NCBI GenBank assembly: GCA_022702545.1
Contig: JAHRBC010000006.1
Coordinates: forward strand, 3,437,501-3,501,500
DNA length: 64,000 bases
DNA from: Phycomyces nitens
Taxonomy: Eukaryota; Mucoromycota; Mucoromycetes; Mucorales; Phycomycetaceae
Reading direction: 5' to 3'
Shown here: piece by piece, positions 12,201 to 23,700 of the stretch
Layout of the letters: each line of letters starts with the position of its first letter
Numbering within the stretch: position 1 is the first letter of the stretch
Program-made: the position numbers and the translations under genes
The notes under the pieces: model-generated
The model's database searches: none
Told to the model about the DNA's origin: nothing
Seen by the model: only the letters and a program-made list of their open reading frames with translations

Positions 12201-12462
12201 ATCACAAAACCCAAAGTTCCAATGGATCTTACAAGGCGATTCAGATAATACTCCATCACCCAAGCCAGACTTCATGCGGGCTCAATCATCTTCAGATCTC
12301 TTCAACCTAAACGCTGAATCGACACCAAAAACACCAAAGAAACGCAACAGCTTCACATTCAGTCGCACAGTCGAGACAACCAGCATTTCTTCGCACACAA
12401 TGGATCCACTTGATGCCAAAAATGTCGATAAAAAAAAGGCTTATGAATACGATATGTTTTAA
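9242..12462 (+). CDS. TBC domain RabGAP, TBC1D5-like
   Basis: Ten exons: 9242-9264, 9311-9422, 9467-9649, 9753-9820, 9879-10058, 10184-10331, 10382-10506, 10565-10707, 10751-11112, 11203-12462. Total 2604 nt, 867 residues. The TBC domain spans about 30-330: 'LRHRAVAGNVCQQGLRSVCWK', the arginine finger Arg128 in 'IRQDVDRTFPD' and the glutamine finger Gln163 in 'YRQGMHELLAPLY'. Both catalytic residues are intact, so GAP activity is expected. The RQGMHELLAP block and the QDVDRT spacing point to TBC1D5, which acts on Rab7 with retromer and in autophagy. The C-terminal half is disordered and Ser-rich, with tandem 'KASS' units near 11726-11776 and a basic end. Intron 5 contains a TCATCATAA-type tandem repeat. 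Confidence 0.88.
10130..10180 (+). repeat. Tandem ATCATCATA repeat inside TBC intron
   Basis: A near-perfect 9-nt repeat (ATCATCATA, about five units) fills the 3' half of intron 10059-10183, up to the TATTATAG acceptor. Simple-sequence expansion, not coding. Confidence 0.85.
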
Positions 12463-12685
12463 CCCATAATACAAGAAAGATGTCTAGTCCAATCTCCATT
12501 TCTCAATAAATATTGTTGCAACATTGCCATACAATAAAAAAGGCTATTTAATAAATAGATGGATGTTGGCCCATCACAACCAAAAGAAATTCAATCGCAA
12601 ATTTGGACTGTGTGGTCTTTATAGCACTGTTGATCGGCGCTTGCTGGGAGCAATAAAATTGCCTTTTACAGAATAAGAAAATAGA

Positions 12686-13148
12686 CAACCGGTTATCTCA
12701 TGGAAATTCTGTGACTTCTATATTTGTAAAAATATTTAATCTGCGTCTGTAATGTGGTATCTCCGCTACATTATCAAAGCTGGGGAAATTGTTGATTCAC
12801 GAATTGTATAAAAAAGTGGAGGAATTGTCAGAGAAAAACAGATGTTTAATGAAAAATAAATGTTTTTATAAACGATTGATGATGAGGGAGATTTAGTACA
12901 CATTATTGCTTATGAGTAAAAAGATAACTATAGAGATTCTTTAATGATTTTGCATTTTAATCCATTTTATACCCTGTGGAAATTTTGGGCAAAACATTCC
13001 TCAGAAACACTAAAAATCGAAAACATTTTCCTGTCTTTGTCCACAGACTTTCCACAACTGAAACCGAACAGGAAGCATTTTTGCTTTTTAAAATCCAGTT
13101 TAATCCCAGACCCATGGAAATTTAAAATTTCCATGAGATAACCGGTTG
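12686..13148. mobile_element. MITE-like element with 23-bp terminal inverted repeats
   Basis: The ends at 12686-12708 and 13126-13148 are perfect 23-bp inverted repeats beginning CAACCGGTTATCTCATGG. The right end also carries its own palindrome (13113-13135, CATGGAAATTT and complement). The 463-bp interior is AT-rich with no coding potential. No target-site duplication is obvious. It abuts copy 1 of the R1 dispersed repeat. Confidence 0.7.
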
Positions 13149-13150
13149 CT

Positions 13151-13454
13151 TAATATTAAAGGTATATTTACTTTGTACCTTTTTATTTTTATCATTCTAA
13201 ATTACATATAACTAAGAATACAAGTGTCTTGAAGCCAAATACTCCATTTATTATAGTTATCTGCATTTTTTCTTTTCTTTCGGAAACTCTTTTTACATAT
13301 ATTTGACAATATTCTATACACAAACAACTCGCCATTTGTCATATTTCCGTTTGTGTAGTGATGTGTCGAAATCCCAATTTAAGATGGTCCTTGTAACAGA
13401 AAAGCAAAGTCCTTTTTTGGTAATGGATTATAAAGCAAACATAAATCACTCTGC
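13151..13454 (+). repeat. Dispersed repeat R1, copy 1
   Basis: About 300 nt closely matching the reverse complement of 17963-18358 and 53772-54173 (shared core such as TATGACAAATGGCGAGTTGT on the opposite strand). A 68-codon frame at 13303-13509 contains the shared peptide 'YFRLCSDVSKSQFKMVLV', but all copies are short, and none has a recognised domain. Confidence 0.8.
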
Positions 13455-14000
13455 TGTTCCAATTTCACCAATTATTCACATTATAAAGATTCTGTACGTT
13501 GTTACATGAAGTACCTTTTTTATTTTCTATCCAATTACCTATATTATTAATTCTCGTATATCTTATTTTCCCTCCCTTTTCCCCATACCTGAACAATTCC
13601 TATATTCTTTTGACTTAACCACCAATCTGTATTTTGGTAGGTATTTCATTACCTTTTCACATTTATCCTAACTATGATTTAGGTGGTTTTTATTACAAGT
13701 TTCAATAAAGTCATCTGTTCCCGTAACACTGTGACAGTCATATCAGAACTACAATATAGCAATACTCCTATAATATCACCTAAGTTACACCAATTATAAT
13801 ATATCTTTCCACTGTATTAAATCTAATAAAGAACAGAGATTATTCCCCTAAGACAACTATCACACACTCTCTATACTGGTTTTCCCGCTAGAATTTGCGC
13901 ATTTGCACATATTATTTTGCGCAAATTAAAGATCTAAAAAAAATAAACCCACTCAGCAAGCCTTTGCTACTTTCGAGTCCCAAATAGCTCTCGTTTTTAT
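13455..14000. other. AT-rich spacer, no feature seen
   Basis: Between repeat R1 copy 1 and the first transposase relic. Nothing recognised. Confidence 0.5.
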
Positions 14001-14009
14001 TCCTTGATC

Positions 14010-14520
14010 TTTGCAAATGGGTTCAGCGCATTGAAGAAAAACCCTGGTGGAATGCCGATATTAAAGAAAAAAATCAGAGGAAGAACTGCTCTGGCCAAAG
14101 TCCAAGAAGAGTATCTTTCATATCTGCAGAAAACCCATTGAAGAACAAAGTGAGATGACATTGGTAGAGTTATCTCACAAGTTACAACAAGAATTTTGTA
14201 GAGACTTTCCAGAACTATTATCAGCATCATCTATGCACACAATAATTGTGCAAAAGTTGAACTTTATAAAAACAGATGCGTTTTGACTACATTACAAGAA
14301 TCCTTTCAAAAGGTTATATTCACTACAATTGCAATTGCATATTTGTGGATGAGACTGGATTCAATCTGCATATCAACCGTACCCCAAGCCAGGATCACAG
14401 TCCCAGCTAGCTCCAAAGGAAGAAATGTAACAATATTTGGAACAATCAGTTACAGAGGTGTTGAATCTTTGGCGAAATACGTAAGTTTAAGCACGGATAT
14501 TACACAGTATCATTCTACTT
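14010..14520 (+). pseudogene. Decayed Tc1/IS630-type transposase fragment
   Basis: Translating in shifting frames gives the family pattern: a helical stretch 'MTLVELSHKLQQEF', then 'CIFVDETGFNLHINRT' (first catalytic Asp in the DE.GF motif), then 'SSKGRNVTIFGTISYRGV'. The pieces lie in different frames and stops intervene, so this is a relic. No terminal repeats were found. Confidence 0.6.
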
Positions 14521-14574
14521 GAATGCAACACATGAGATCTCTAGCAAACCAATTGATTCTATATACTCTTTTAG

Positions 14575-14903
14575 TGTGAGATGAAGAGTTTGGCAGGGTA
14601 TGACCAGTTGCCTATATGGTAACCAACGACAAAAGTGTAGGACCAATTGTACAATGGCTGCAGATTTTGAAGGAGTCAAAGTTTCTTGTCAGTCCTCAGC
14701 AAATAACCATTGATTGCTGCTCTGCTGAAGTACATGCAATTCATACAACCTTTCCAAGAACACGAATTCAGTTTTGTATATTCCATGTAACTCAAGAATG
14801 GAACAGAAAGTTATCCGAGACTGTCAAGGTCTTTGGCTCTCCTTCTGAGTCTCGACTACTTCGCAGAGAAATGATGCGGTTTCTTCAAGGCATTGTGGCA
14901 TAA
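14575..14903 (+). pseudogene. MULE-type transposase fragment
   Basis: A 95-codon frame with 'YMVTNDKSVGPIVQWLQ', 'QQITIDCCSAEVHAIHTTF' and 'IQFCIFHVTQEWNRKL'. This is the D..E..AI...FP...C.FH..Q.W layout of the MULE transposase core. The catalytic Asp is present, but the rest of the protein is missing on both sides. Confidence 0.55.
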
Positions 14904-15192
14904 CCAGCTCAAGACAATGTTCATGAAAAGGTCCAGAAACAAGCGTCTTGACAAACTTGTTTTCATTTCGGTTCATAATATTGATAACATACCAAACCCT
15001 CTAATATGTATCATCACTCTCTTCAAGCCTTTTAAAATCTAAAAGACAAATATAAAGTTAACTTTCCCAAATCTCACACTCAAAAATAAATATGTATGCT
15101 CTTTTTTTAAAATAAAAAATAAAAATAAAACCAAATTAAAGATGTCCTATCTTTTGGAAGATAAGCCACTTTTGTCGTATTATCCTTTATCA

Positions 15193-15891
15193 TTATCTAC
15201 AAGGAAATATAGACTCTCGAAGCGAGGTGGTAGTGGAGCTATGGCTTGGAGCTGTTTCTGGGGTGGTGTTTGGATTGGTTCCTAACAGTCTTTGCGCCAC
15301 AATCCCGAAATGGATACCAGCTAGAAGACCCAATACATCATAGCTATCTTTAGACTTTCCTTTCTGGTATATACACCAGCCACAATCATCAATCATTACA
15401 TTTAGACATATCTTTATCCTAGCTAGAAAAACATATAAATACCAGTAGAGCTTGCTTGTAGAAAGATCAAGTGAACAACGTCTTTTATTAAATAACTTAC
15501 CCTTGAACCTCCTGTTTCTGTCTCTTGCCTTGTCTGCTTGGATCAGTTCCTGACAGCTGGAGGATTTGGACCTTTCACGATCGTGGAACCATACACTGTA
15601 AATCAAGATACATATGTTGATATATTGGCAAACACATTCCATCCATGGTTCACAACCGTTTTAAAAAGTGAGGAGAGAGGCTTTCTTCTTCAGGAAGATG
15701 ATCTAAACTGCCATACAGGTAGATATACTCGATGGTGGAAGGATACCCATTTGATCAGAGGTTTTGAATATTGGCCTGCTCAATGCCCTGATCTGAACCC
15801 CATTGAGCACTCATGGGATACTCTAGAAATGCTTGTGGACAAGAGAAGAGCCACAATCAAGTCTCTTGATGATTTGAAGGTGGCCTTGTGA
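15193..15891 (+). pseudogene. Tc1/mariner transposase relic interrupted by an insertion
   Basis: The part at 15205-15266 reads 'RLSKRGGSGAMAWSCFWG', and the part at 15556-15891 continues with 'GGFGPFTIVEPYTVNQDTYV', 'FLLQEDDLNCHTG' (second Asp) and 'WPAQCPDLNPIEHSW' (final Glu). About 290 nt of unrelated sequence separates them, bounded by imperfect direct repeats at 15270-15290 and 15538-15557. The N-terminal DNA-binding part is absent. Confidence 0.65.
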
Positions 15892-16294
15892 GGAGAATGA
15901 AAAAATAAATAAACTTGGCTTGAAGTATGCAGGACGTTTAGTTGGCAGTATGAAAAATAGATGAAAAGAAGAGGCACAATAAACTACAAAAGATGCCTTT
16001 TTTTATGCTTTTTTAAATATATACTCTAAAATATATTGTCATGCAAATACTAGTTTCTAACCGTATTATATATATGGAGTACTTTTATGTTTAATGTTGA
16101 CCATTCAAATATATATATATATAAATTAATTTTAGGCTTCTCTGTATGTAAATCGACTGCCAGTGACTGTATAAATGGCAAGTGGGGGACTTTGAGATCC
16201 TAGTCTGCTCTTGCCTTTTACTCTAAACTTTTATCTAATCAGAATTCTGTGTATACAAATCGATTTTCTCTAATTTCTAATATCCTCAGACTGA

Positions 16295-17070
16295 ATGACT
16301 TTACTTTCACCAACTAATCCACAGTCAATTAGAGTAAAAGACGAATCTCCAGAAACATTGCCGAATCTAGATGGTTCGTAGCAATAATAATAAAAAGTGT
16401 CTACTTTAGTAATTCCAGGATTATTTATTGAAATAGACCCTGGAATGAGCAGCACAAATGTCGAGAAAGAGACCAAGAAGCGAAAGACAAGTACAGATTC
16501 AGAACCTAGTAAAAAGATAAATACTACAAAGAGACCCTACAAAAAGGCTTTGAAGATTGCATCAATCGAGGAATCCAATCAGGAGACCATCAAAACACGA
16601 CCAGTCACTCACAAAAGAACTGCCAAGAAAGTCAAGGATGGTCTTTATATTGATAAACAAAATAAACAGACAGAAAGCAGAAATGTCCAAAAGAAACATA
16701 TTACTCGAAGCTTAACCAAAGTCAATGGGGACTCTATCCTTTTGGGACCCATCAAAAGTAAGGCCAACTGAATATTTCTAGATATTAAAAGGTTTATAGA
16801 ATATAATCTGACATTTGCTATAAGATCCAGACCGTATATCTGTTGCCGATTTCCTGGTCTATGCAAATATTCAGACCAAGATATTAAATGAATCCCTAGT
16901 TTCACCAGAAAACACAACTGAATCTAATGAGCAATCAAATGGTACTCTAGCTGTCGATTCAAATCAGAGTAGCTCAAAAGACGAATCATTTGATGCAGTA
17001 CCAGGTACCATGGATATATGCTCCACAATTCTAGAAATATTTCCTAACCATTTGTTTTCTTCTTCTTCTT

Positions 17071-17101
<31 letters not shown>

Positions 17102-17332
17102 GATGCGGTTGATATTAAAGATGAGCCAAAACCATACCCAAGTTTTTCAAGGGCGGATATCCAGCCAACAATACAAAAGGTGGCTGGTGTGAAGAAAAGA
17201 ACCCAAAAGGAAACAATGCCAAGAAAGAAACAGAGAAAGTGTCTTGGTATTGACGCATCGACTCAAACAGACGAAACTTTGTCTAAAGACCGTTTGTTTG
17301 AAGCCCGTTTACCTTGTTGTGTTGTAGGATAA
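16295..17332 (+). CDS. Hypothetical basic nuclear-type protein
   Basis: Four exons (16295-16373, 16410-16757, 16825-17004, 17103-17332) sum to 837 nt, 278 residues. No known domain was recognised. It is rich in Lys, Ser, Thr and Glu, with several bipartite basic clusters (KKRKTS, TKRPYKKALK, KKRTQK, PRKKQRK) and two consensus-like SUMO sites (VKDE, IKDE). That composition suggests a disordered nuclear protein, which is inference. Intron 1 is only 36 nt with a weak GTTCGT donor, and intron 3 has a (TTC)n tract before its acceptor. The start is uncertain: 'CTAATATCCTCAG' just upstream resembles a splice acceptor, so a 5' exon may be missing. It sits among transposon relics, so origin from a mobile element cannot be excluded. 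Confidence 0.55.
17054..17100 (+). repeat. (TTC)n microsatellite forming an intron polypyrimidine tract
   Basis: About 15 TTC units run directly into the TTAG acceptor of intron 17005-17102 of the hypothetical basic protein gene. Confidence 0.85.
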
Positions 17333-17514
17333 CAAAACAGTAAAAACAATAAAATGGAGAATAGACAGTAAGTGAGTACTTTAGACTGTATATAAGCTTG
17401 TCTTTATTAAGATACAAAATATGCCGCTCTTTATATACTCTTTCAATCTGCTGCTATACAAGATCTTAGACTTCCAGATATGTGTGTGTGTTTTTTGTAC
17501 AATATTTAGATATT

Positions 17515-17716
17515 AGAGAGTAATTTATTGGGACGGTAGGCGTGGTGGTTGGTGGCCGCCACCTTGAAGCAGAAGTCCAGGTAAAATAGAGCAGAGTGCG
17601 AAGGAGCGAGAGTAGAAGGAGTGTAGAGGCAGAGGAGGCCATAAGTGAGGAAGTTTAGTGAAGATGAATAAAGAATGTCTTTTTACCTCGTTAAAAACAC
17701 TTTTTATATATTTTGA
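17515..17716 (-). repeat. Dispersed repeat R2, copy 1 (LTR-like)
   Basis: Its reverse complement matches 63222-63362: both contain TTTTAACGAGGTAAAAA, a TTTATTCATCTTCACTAAAC block and GCGGCCACCAACCACCA. In this copy a TATATAAAAAG stretch lies just upstream in the same orientation. The layout (TATA, then a conserved transcribed-type block) resembles a solo LTR, but no partner coding region was seen. Confidence 0.6.
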
Positions 17717-17962
17717 CAACTGATTCTCATCCGTATACGCCTAGTCATAAATATTATTTGACGCATTCCAACCCTTACTGAGTGCAGTTATATTGCCCAA
17801 CACATCTTGACAGTAGTGTATTGTCCCTCGTTACCACGCCTCCAATTGGAGTAACCTTTGCTAGCTAGTAACCCAGCCATAAACACTAGATATCTCGAGC
17901 GTCTTTTTTCATAACAGTCCCGTAACTAGTTACTTTTCCCAACTCAAGTACCCTACGTGTCA

Positions 17963-18358
17963 TTATTTTTGCTTTATAATACATTGCCAAAAAAGGACTT
18001 TTTTCTGTTACAAGGACCATCTTAAATTGGGATTCCGACACATCACTATACAAACGGAAATATGACAAATGGCGAGTTGTTTGTGTATAGAATTCTGGCA
18101 GATAAATATATGTAAAAGAGTTTCCGAAAGAGAAGAAAAATGCAGATAACTACAATAAATGGAGCATTTTGTTTCAAGACACTTGTATTCTTAGTTATAT
18201 GTAATTTAGAATGATAAAAATAAAAAGGTACAAAGTAAATATATCTTTAAGAATATTATAGACAGTTTTCTCTACTTTTTGTTTGCTTGTACCATAAAGA
18301 TAGAGAGATATGCAACTATTGAGTCCAAGAAGCTCTTAATGTGGCTCTTTATATTGCA
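17963..18358 (-). repeat. Dispersed repeat R1, copy 2
   Basis: Reverse-complement relative of 13151-13454. It matches copy 3 (53772-54173) over its full length, including the distal block 'CTATTGAGTCCAAG...GTGGCTCTTTAT' that copy 1 lacks. It lies next to R2 copy 1. Confidence 0.8.
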
Positions 18359-20580
18359 CTCCAGCACATCAAGTAGTCCAATCTATACTAATCAAATATA
18401 TTCCCAAGACAATCTTTGTAAAGAAATTGAATAGTCATTTAAATATAATAAAAATGAATGAAAGCAAAAAAAAACCCTCCATTGGTTCTTTCGATAATAG
18501 AAACTATATACTAGACTTCAACTTCTTCTTGTAAGTGGTTTAAAAAAGCTCTTATGCTAAATGGCACACACTATTCTATACGACATGACCAATAAAGAAT
18601 GAGAAAGCTGTCAAGTATCTTGAAGCTGCAAATGTATTTTTAATTCCCGCAAAGTTCATTTGAATATGTGCACGGACCAGCTTAAATTACCTAAAGAAAA
18701 CCAATCGCTATTCAAAGACGTGGATTGTAAAGCTATCAGTATACCGATGAAGATCAACCTTTCACTTGTTGTTTAATTATCTACTTCTTTACTCTATTAA
18801 TTGTTTTCTTTTAAAAAACCATAATTCTCACAGTAGACAACTTGTTCTTGTCAACACTTTAAAGTCAAATGCGTAATTCCTAATGTCCATCCATGATAAA
18901 CCTGGGAATGACCTTCGTTACACTCTCCTGGCTCATTTCCGAGGTTCATACCATTGTATCAATCTCTGACACCTGGGCTTCCTTTGCTAAGAATAATACT
19001 GCTACTCTTTGGGATATTTCCATGAGAGATTCACAGATTGGGTATCAATCAGTCGATACGCCTTGGGCTTCAATCAATCACGATGATATTGCCCATGGAA
19101 TTACGCACAGTGACTATGAACCCTCACAGTTTCATAAATTCAAAAAAAAAAAAAATACTCCAACATAATTGGCACTAAAGAGCAAGCCCAATCAAGCAGC
19201 TTGCTTAGTATCAGCCTTTACTTGGACTCACGATTCAAGATTTACCAAAGAAAGGATTTGGAATGGCCAATCCTTAGTCACTCCAGTAGTTTATCATGGA
19301 CTGCAACTCAAGATAGTTCTTAGAGGAGATAAAATGTCTACCAAATAACCTAATATCCAAATCGATTATAAGCATTGCCTCTGAGATGGCCATAAAAAGA
19401 CAGAGTATCATCAATCAACAAGTTTCAATTGCTTGGTCTCAAACGCCAAGAGTTCCTGAGCTCCCATTCAAGGCGGTCAAGGCTGATAATGATTAACATT
19501 AGTTTGGATTCATCAAAGAATCAATTATATTTGATAGATAATATGCGGTTCTGTCTATTGGAAACAATCAACCAATCTTCCGTGTAAACCTATTACTCTT
19601 TACAAACACTTTTTGACATTATCCTCCAGTTTTTGTGGACAATTTCTCAAATGGTTCAAGTTAATACGCTTGTGATACTGTACAAAGCTTTACGAATAAT
19701 GTTTGCACAAATATGTTTTCCTGTCAACCAAAGTTTGTCGACAGATTATTCAAGTTCAAAATTAAATGTGTTTTATGCTGGTTAAAGTAGTCTCGGTCTT
19801 TCTGGACGTTTTGTAAAGTGATTGGTAAAGGTAATGCATTTTCATGTCAATCCCAATCATGATTCCTTTTTGTTCAAATCTTGAAAATAACTTTAAAAAA
19901 GTCCTTGTGAGGCAAAGTCTTTTGTACTTTTGCATAATGTTAAAAACGTTGAAGGAATCCAAGAGAATGAGAAAAGCAATTTGTAAAGGTGTATGAAAAC
20001 AGAAATAAAGTTTTGAGATTGAATTGTGAATATTATACTCTGGATCCCATAGCTTCTTTACATGTAACAATAAGCAACAAAAGGGGTCGTAGACAGATGC
20101 AGTGTCTTTTGTGTTTGTCCTTGGTAATTATACTTTTGAATGTAGCTCAAGTGCAGTAATCTTTACTGATTGTTCAAGAGTTATTCCCAGAATATAGTGA
20201 CTGGTAAATGAACCATCACTTGTATAAAGATAGTCACTATACTTGAATATTTAAATCGCCGCTTTCAGACCGATGTCTTTGTCTTTGGCTGAAAAGCCAA
20301 AAGATTCAAATCAACAACCTGGTCTTTCTAGGTGAGAGCGTCCAATAAAACAGGTTGTATAGCCAATAACACTTACTAGACTTGCTTTCTAAACACTGGA
20401 TATTGGTAACCTGAGATAATAAACAAGATCCATAGTGGCAAAGGATCTGAAACTATTTTGATTCAATACACCTTTGAGATCTTTGAATTTTCCCCCAGAT
20501 TACGCTGTAAATGATCAAAAGAAAATAGAGCAATAGGCTCAATTGATCTTGAAGACAAACTTTTGAGAGACGATAAGCAC

Positions 20581-20615
<35 letters not shown>

Positions 20616-20743
20616 ATGTATATGTAACAAAGATGGATCAAAAATAAAACAAAAAAGGACTTTTATCTCTCTCTCATACTGTGACTTGACTCTTTCTTTT
20701 TTGGGATGATGCCTGGACAGGCTGTACTTCCTTTGCTGTACCA
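18359..20743. other. Gene-poor spacer upstream of MIOS
   Basis: AT-rich, with many short interrupted frames. Frames around 18890-19420 look like an eroded coding region ('ISDTWASFAKNNTATLW', 'TWTHDSRFTKERIWNG'), but no family could be assigned. An (AAT)n microsatellite lies at 20581-20613. The MIOS promoter must be at the right end. Confidence 0.45.
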
Positions 20744-23700
20744 ATGTCAACTCCAAAATTCATCACATGGTCACCACACCCTGATCGCAACCAATTTCTG
20801 GTTGGTGGTGCTGAACTCAAGCTGTATGAATGGATACCAGAGGTACCGATTCTTTTGGGTTTATTGTGATTGAATAAATAAATAAATGGCATTTTATTTA
20901 TGCTCATTACATTGATTTCAGACAGATGATCAGCCTGCAAAGACCCATTTTATCTCTAGTGTTCCTAGCGAAACTCTCATGATGGTATTATTATTATTAT
21001 TATTATTATTATTTTAGCGCTTGTCAATCAACACACCATGAGCGAATTGTCTGCAAGGCACTAACCATCTGTCTTAGTGTGCAGATTGGTCGCCTGATCC
21101 CAATTGTCCAGACATGATCGCGGTTGGTCTGACTACAGGAAAGACTGTACTGGTGAGCATGCAAGACAATGTTCTTCCAGAGACCTATCCTGCATCAGAG
21201 GGCGCACACACGCCAACAAATTCATTTAGGCCAATCACAAACAGTAATAATCACCAAAGCACCCAAGATTATCCAACCTTGAGTGCAAAGATGTCTAGAC
21301 CATGCAATGTCGTGTCTTTTTCTAAATCCCATCCAAATCTCTTGGCTACTGGACTCGAAAAAGCACGAAACTTTCCTTGTCTGCTTGTCTGGGATGCCTC
21401 TCAAGCCATGGACAGCTACACCAGCACACCCACTGGTACCCAGACACCCACTGCACAATACTTTCCACGACGTCCTGTAGATATTCGTACTGCGACAACA
21501 TCAAGTTGGAGGCCAGAACTGATGCACAACCGACAGAGTGATTCTATCATTCAGGATTCAGTATTTGGTTAGAATATGTATACATTTATACATTCTGTTC
21601 AAGAAAAAAAGAAAGAATTGTTGGATTGACAATCACGATTTTCAGAAAAAGCAAAACTGTTAACGACTGTCAGTTCAGAACAAGGCATACCAATTAAAGG
21701 GTCAACAAGGTATACACATATATTAAAACTAGTCTAGGATCAAGTAGTATGTACATAATTGATATAATCATAATCATTAAACAATATTCTAAATATATAT
21801 ATATTTATAATCTCAATGGCTATGCTGCGTATCATCATATATCTTTATCCAACCATCCCAATTAAAAAAAAAGTAATCGAGAGCAAACGCCTATCCAACA
21901 ATACGGTCCAGCAGAAAACACTGTTTCATGTACATGGTCTGTACATTCCCATTCACCCCTCCTTATTGCAGGCATGGGATCCAGATACCTTCGAGTGTAC
22001 GATATTCGAGGCAAGTCTCTGCTTTCATACAAATACTCACAGCTAACAAACCGCCCTATCAGTGGACTCGGGCGCAAACCCGTTGCAGTTTTCCACAAAG
22101 GCAGTGTACGGAACCATCGTAGATCCCTTTAATCCCTATCGCATTGCCTCACACACCGAGGAAGGTGTTGTCAAGATCTGGGATATACGAAAGGCCACCG
22201 ACTCTATATCCTTTTAACATTTTTTTTTTCATTATCAAATCTTACAATACCTTGTTTCCTTTACTCCATATCGTTTATCTCACGTCTTGACTTTTAATCC
22301 AGAGAATGGAGCCAAGAACACGATCTCTCGCCTTCAGTTCTCTCCTTCACGCCAAGGCTCTCTTGCCATACTCTCCAAGGACTCTAGCAGTGTCCAGCTC
22401 TGGGACATTCAAGAAACAAGCTCCCTTCAATCTGTCATTACTTCAGACACTCGCTCTAGTCCGACTCAGACTTCATTTGATATTTCAAACATGTCTGCAT
22501 CTCGGTCGAGTCGACTCAACAATCAGAACTTACGGGGAATCCGGAGCCTTGTGTCTCAGAAAGATGACACTCTTAGTACGCCTGTCTTGTGGAAAAGCCG
22601 AAGGAGTAAGTCTATTGACAAGAATATATACTGTGTATGAACAACCTCTCTTTTTTTTCATAGCAAATACATCTTCGAGACCCCTTTCATCCTTTACCTT
22701 TATTCCTCCGAGTGTTCCTGGTATGCCTTCGTCTACCTCTCAGAGAATTCTGGCAATGAACAAAGAGGGTCACCTTGAGACCATTCGACTCCAGGAAGCA
22801 GCCGAGATGGCATGGCGCCCGACTGGTGGGATGATGATATCCAAAGGAAATGACCTATTGGCATACGATGCAACCTTGCCACCCGTAGAAGAAACAGCAC
22901 AAAACATGTCCAAGTTGAGATTGCATGGTTTCGGAGAGCTTCACAAGTAAGTGTTTTGTCTATATAAAAGATCTAAAATGGCTGTGGATAGTGAGAGAAT
23001 GCAGATGAGATCAGGACCGATGATGGAACAGGCCATGGGAGAAGAATTGCACATGAAAAAAGTGCTTTCCAAAGACATTTCTGTGGTGATGAGAAAGAGA
23101 GTCGGTCTGGGCTATTCTATGGATGTAAGGAGACAAGACTATTTTGGAATCCGAGTCGATGACTAAATAGTTTTATAGTGTGCAAAGAACAGTGAGATCA
23201 TAAGAACAGACGACACCCTACATGAACTCTGGACATGGCTTGACAGTAGGGTGGCTCACCATAATCTGTATCCAATGGTCTTGTTCATTTGGCTTTATTT
23301 TATTTTATTTTATCTTAGGGGCCGAGAGAATGTCCAAGGGTGCTGCTCAGATTGGAAACATTGACTATAGTTTCCAGGGTGTATATGGAATCTGGATGGG
23401 TCCAGGTTAGTTTGGTGTGTTGTATGATCTTTCTAAAATACAAAAAAAATGTCCTGTCGCGCAGGCTCTCAGGGTCGCAAGGCATCTCCAGTATCGACCC
23501 CTCGACTGGGAAATCCTCATATGCAATCTCGCCAACCTCCTCAAAAGCAGAATCGAGGACAGTCACCCGAAAGCGAGACATTGACCAGCTCTGGAGTTCC
23601 GGATGAAAATGATCTTGGCATGGTTCCTACGGCTAAACTGGCTCAGAGAAGACTTGCTCTAAAGGTGTGTGGGTTTGGGTTTAATCCAGCTGAACTAGAA

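Noticed and set aside
15267..15557. Insertion in the Tc1 relic as a solo LTR (TG...CA ends)
   Set aside because: The segment can be read as TG...CA, but the flanks do not form an exact target duplication; only an imperfect direct repeat is seen.
18893..19168. 91-codon frame and neighbouring fragments that look like an eroded protein
   Set aside because: Frames are interrupted and I could not match them to a transposase or reverse transcriptase with confidence; kept only as a note in the spacer entry.
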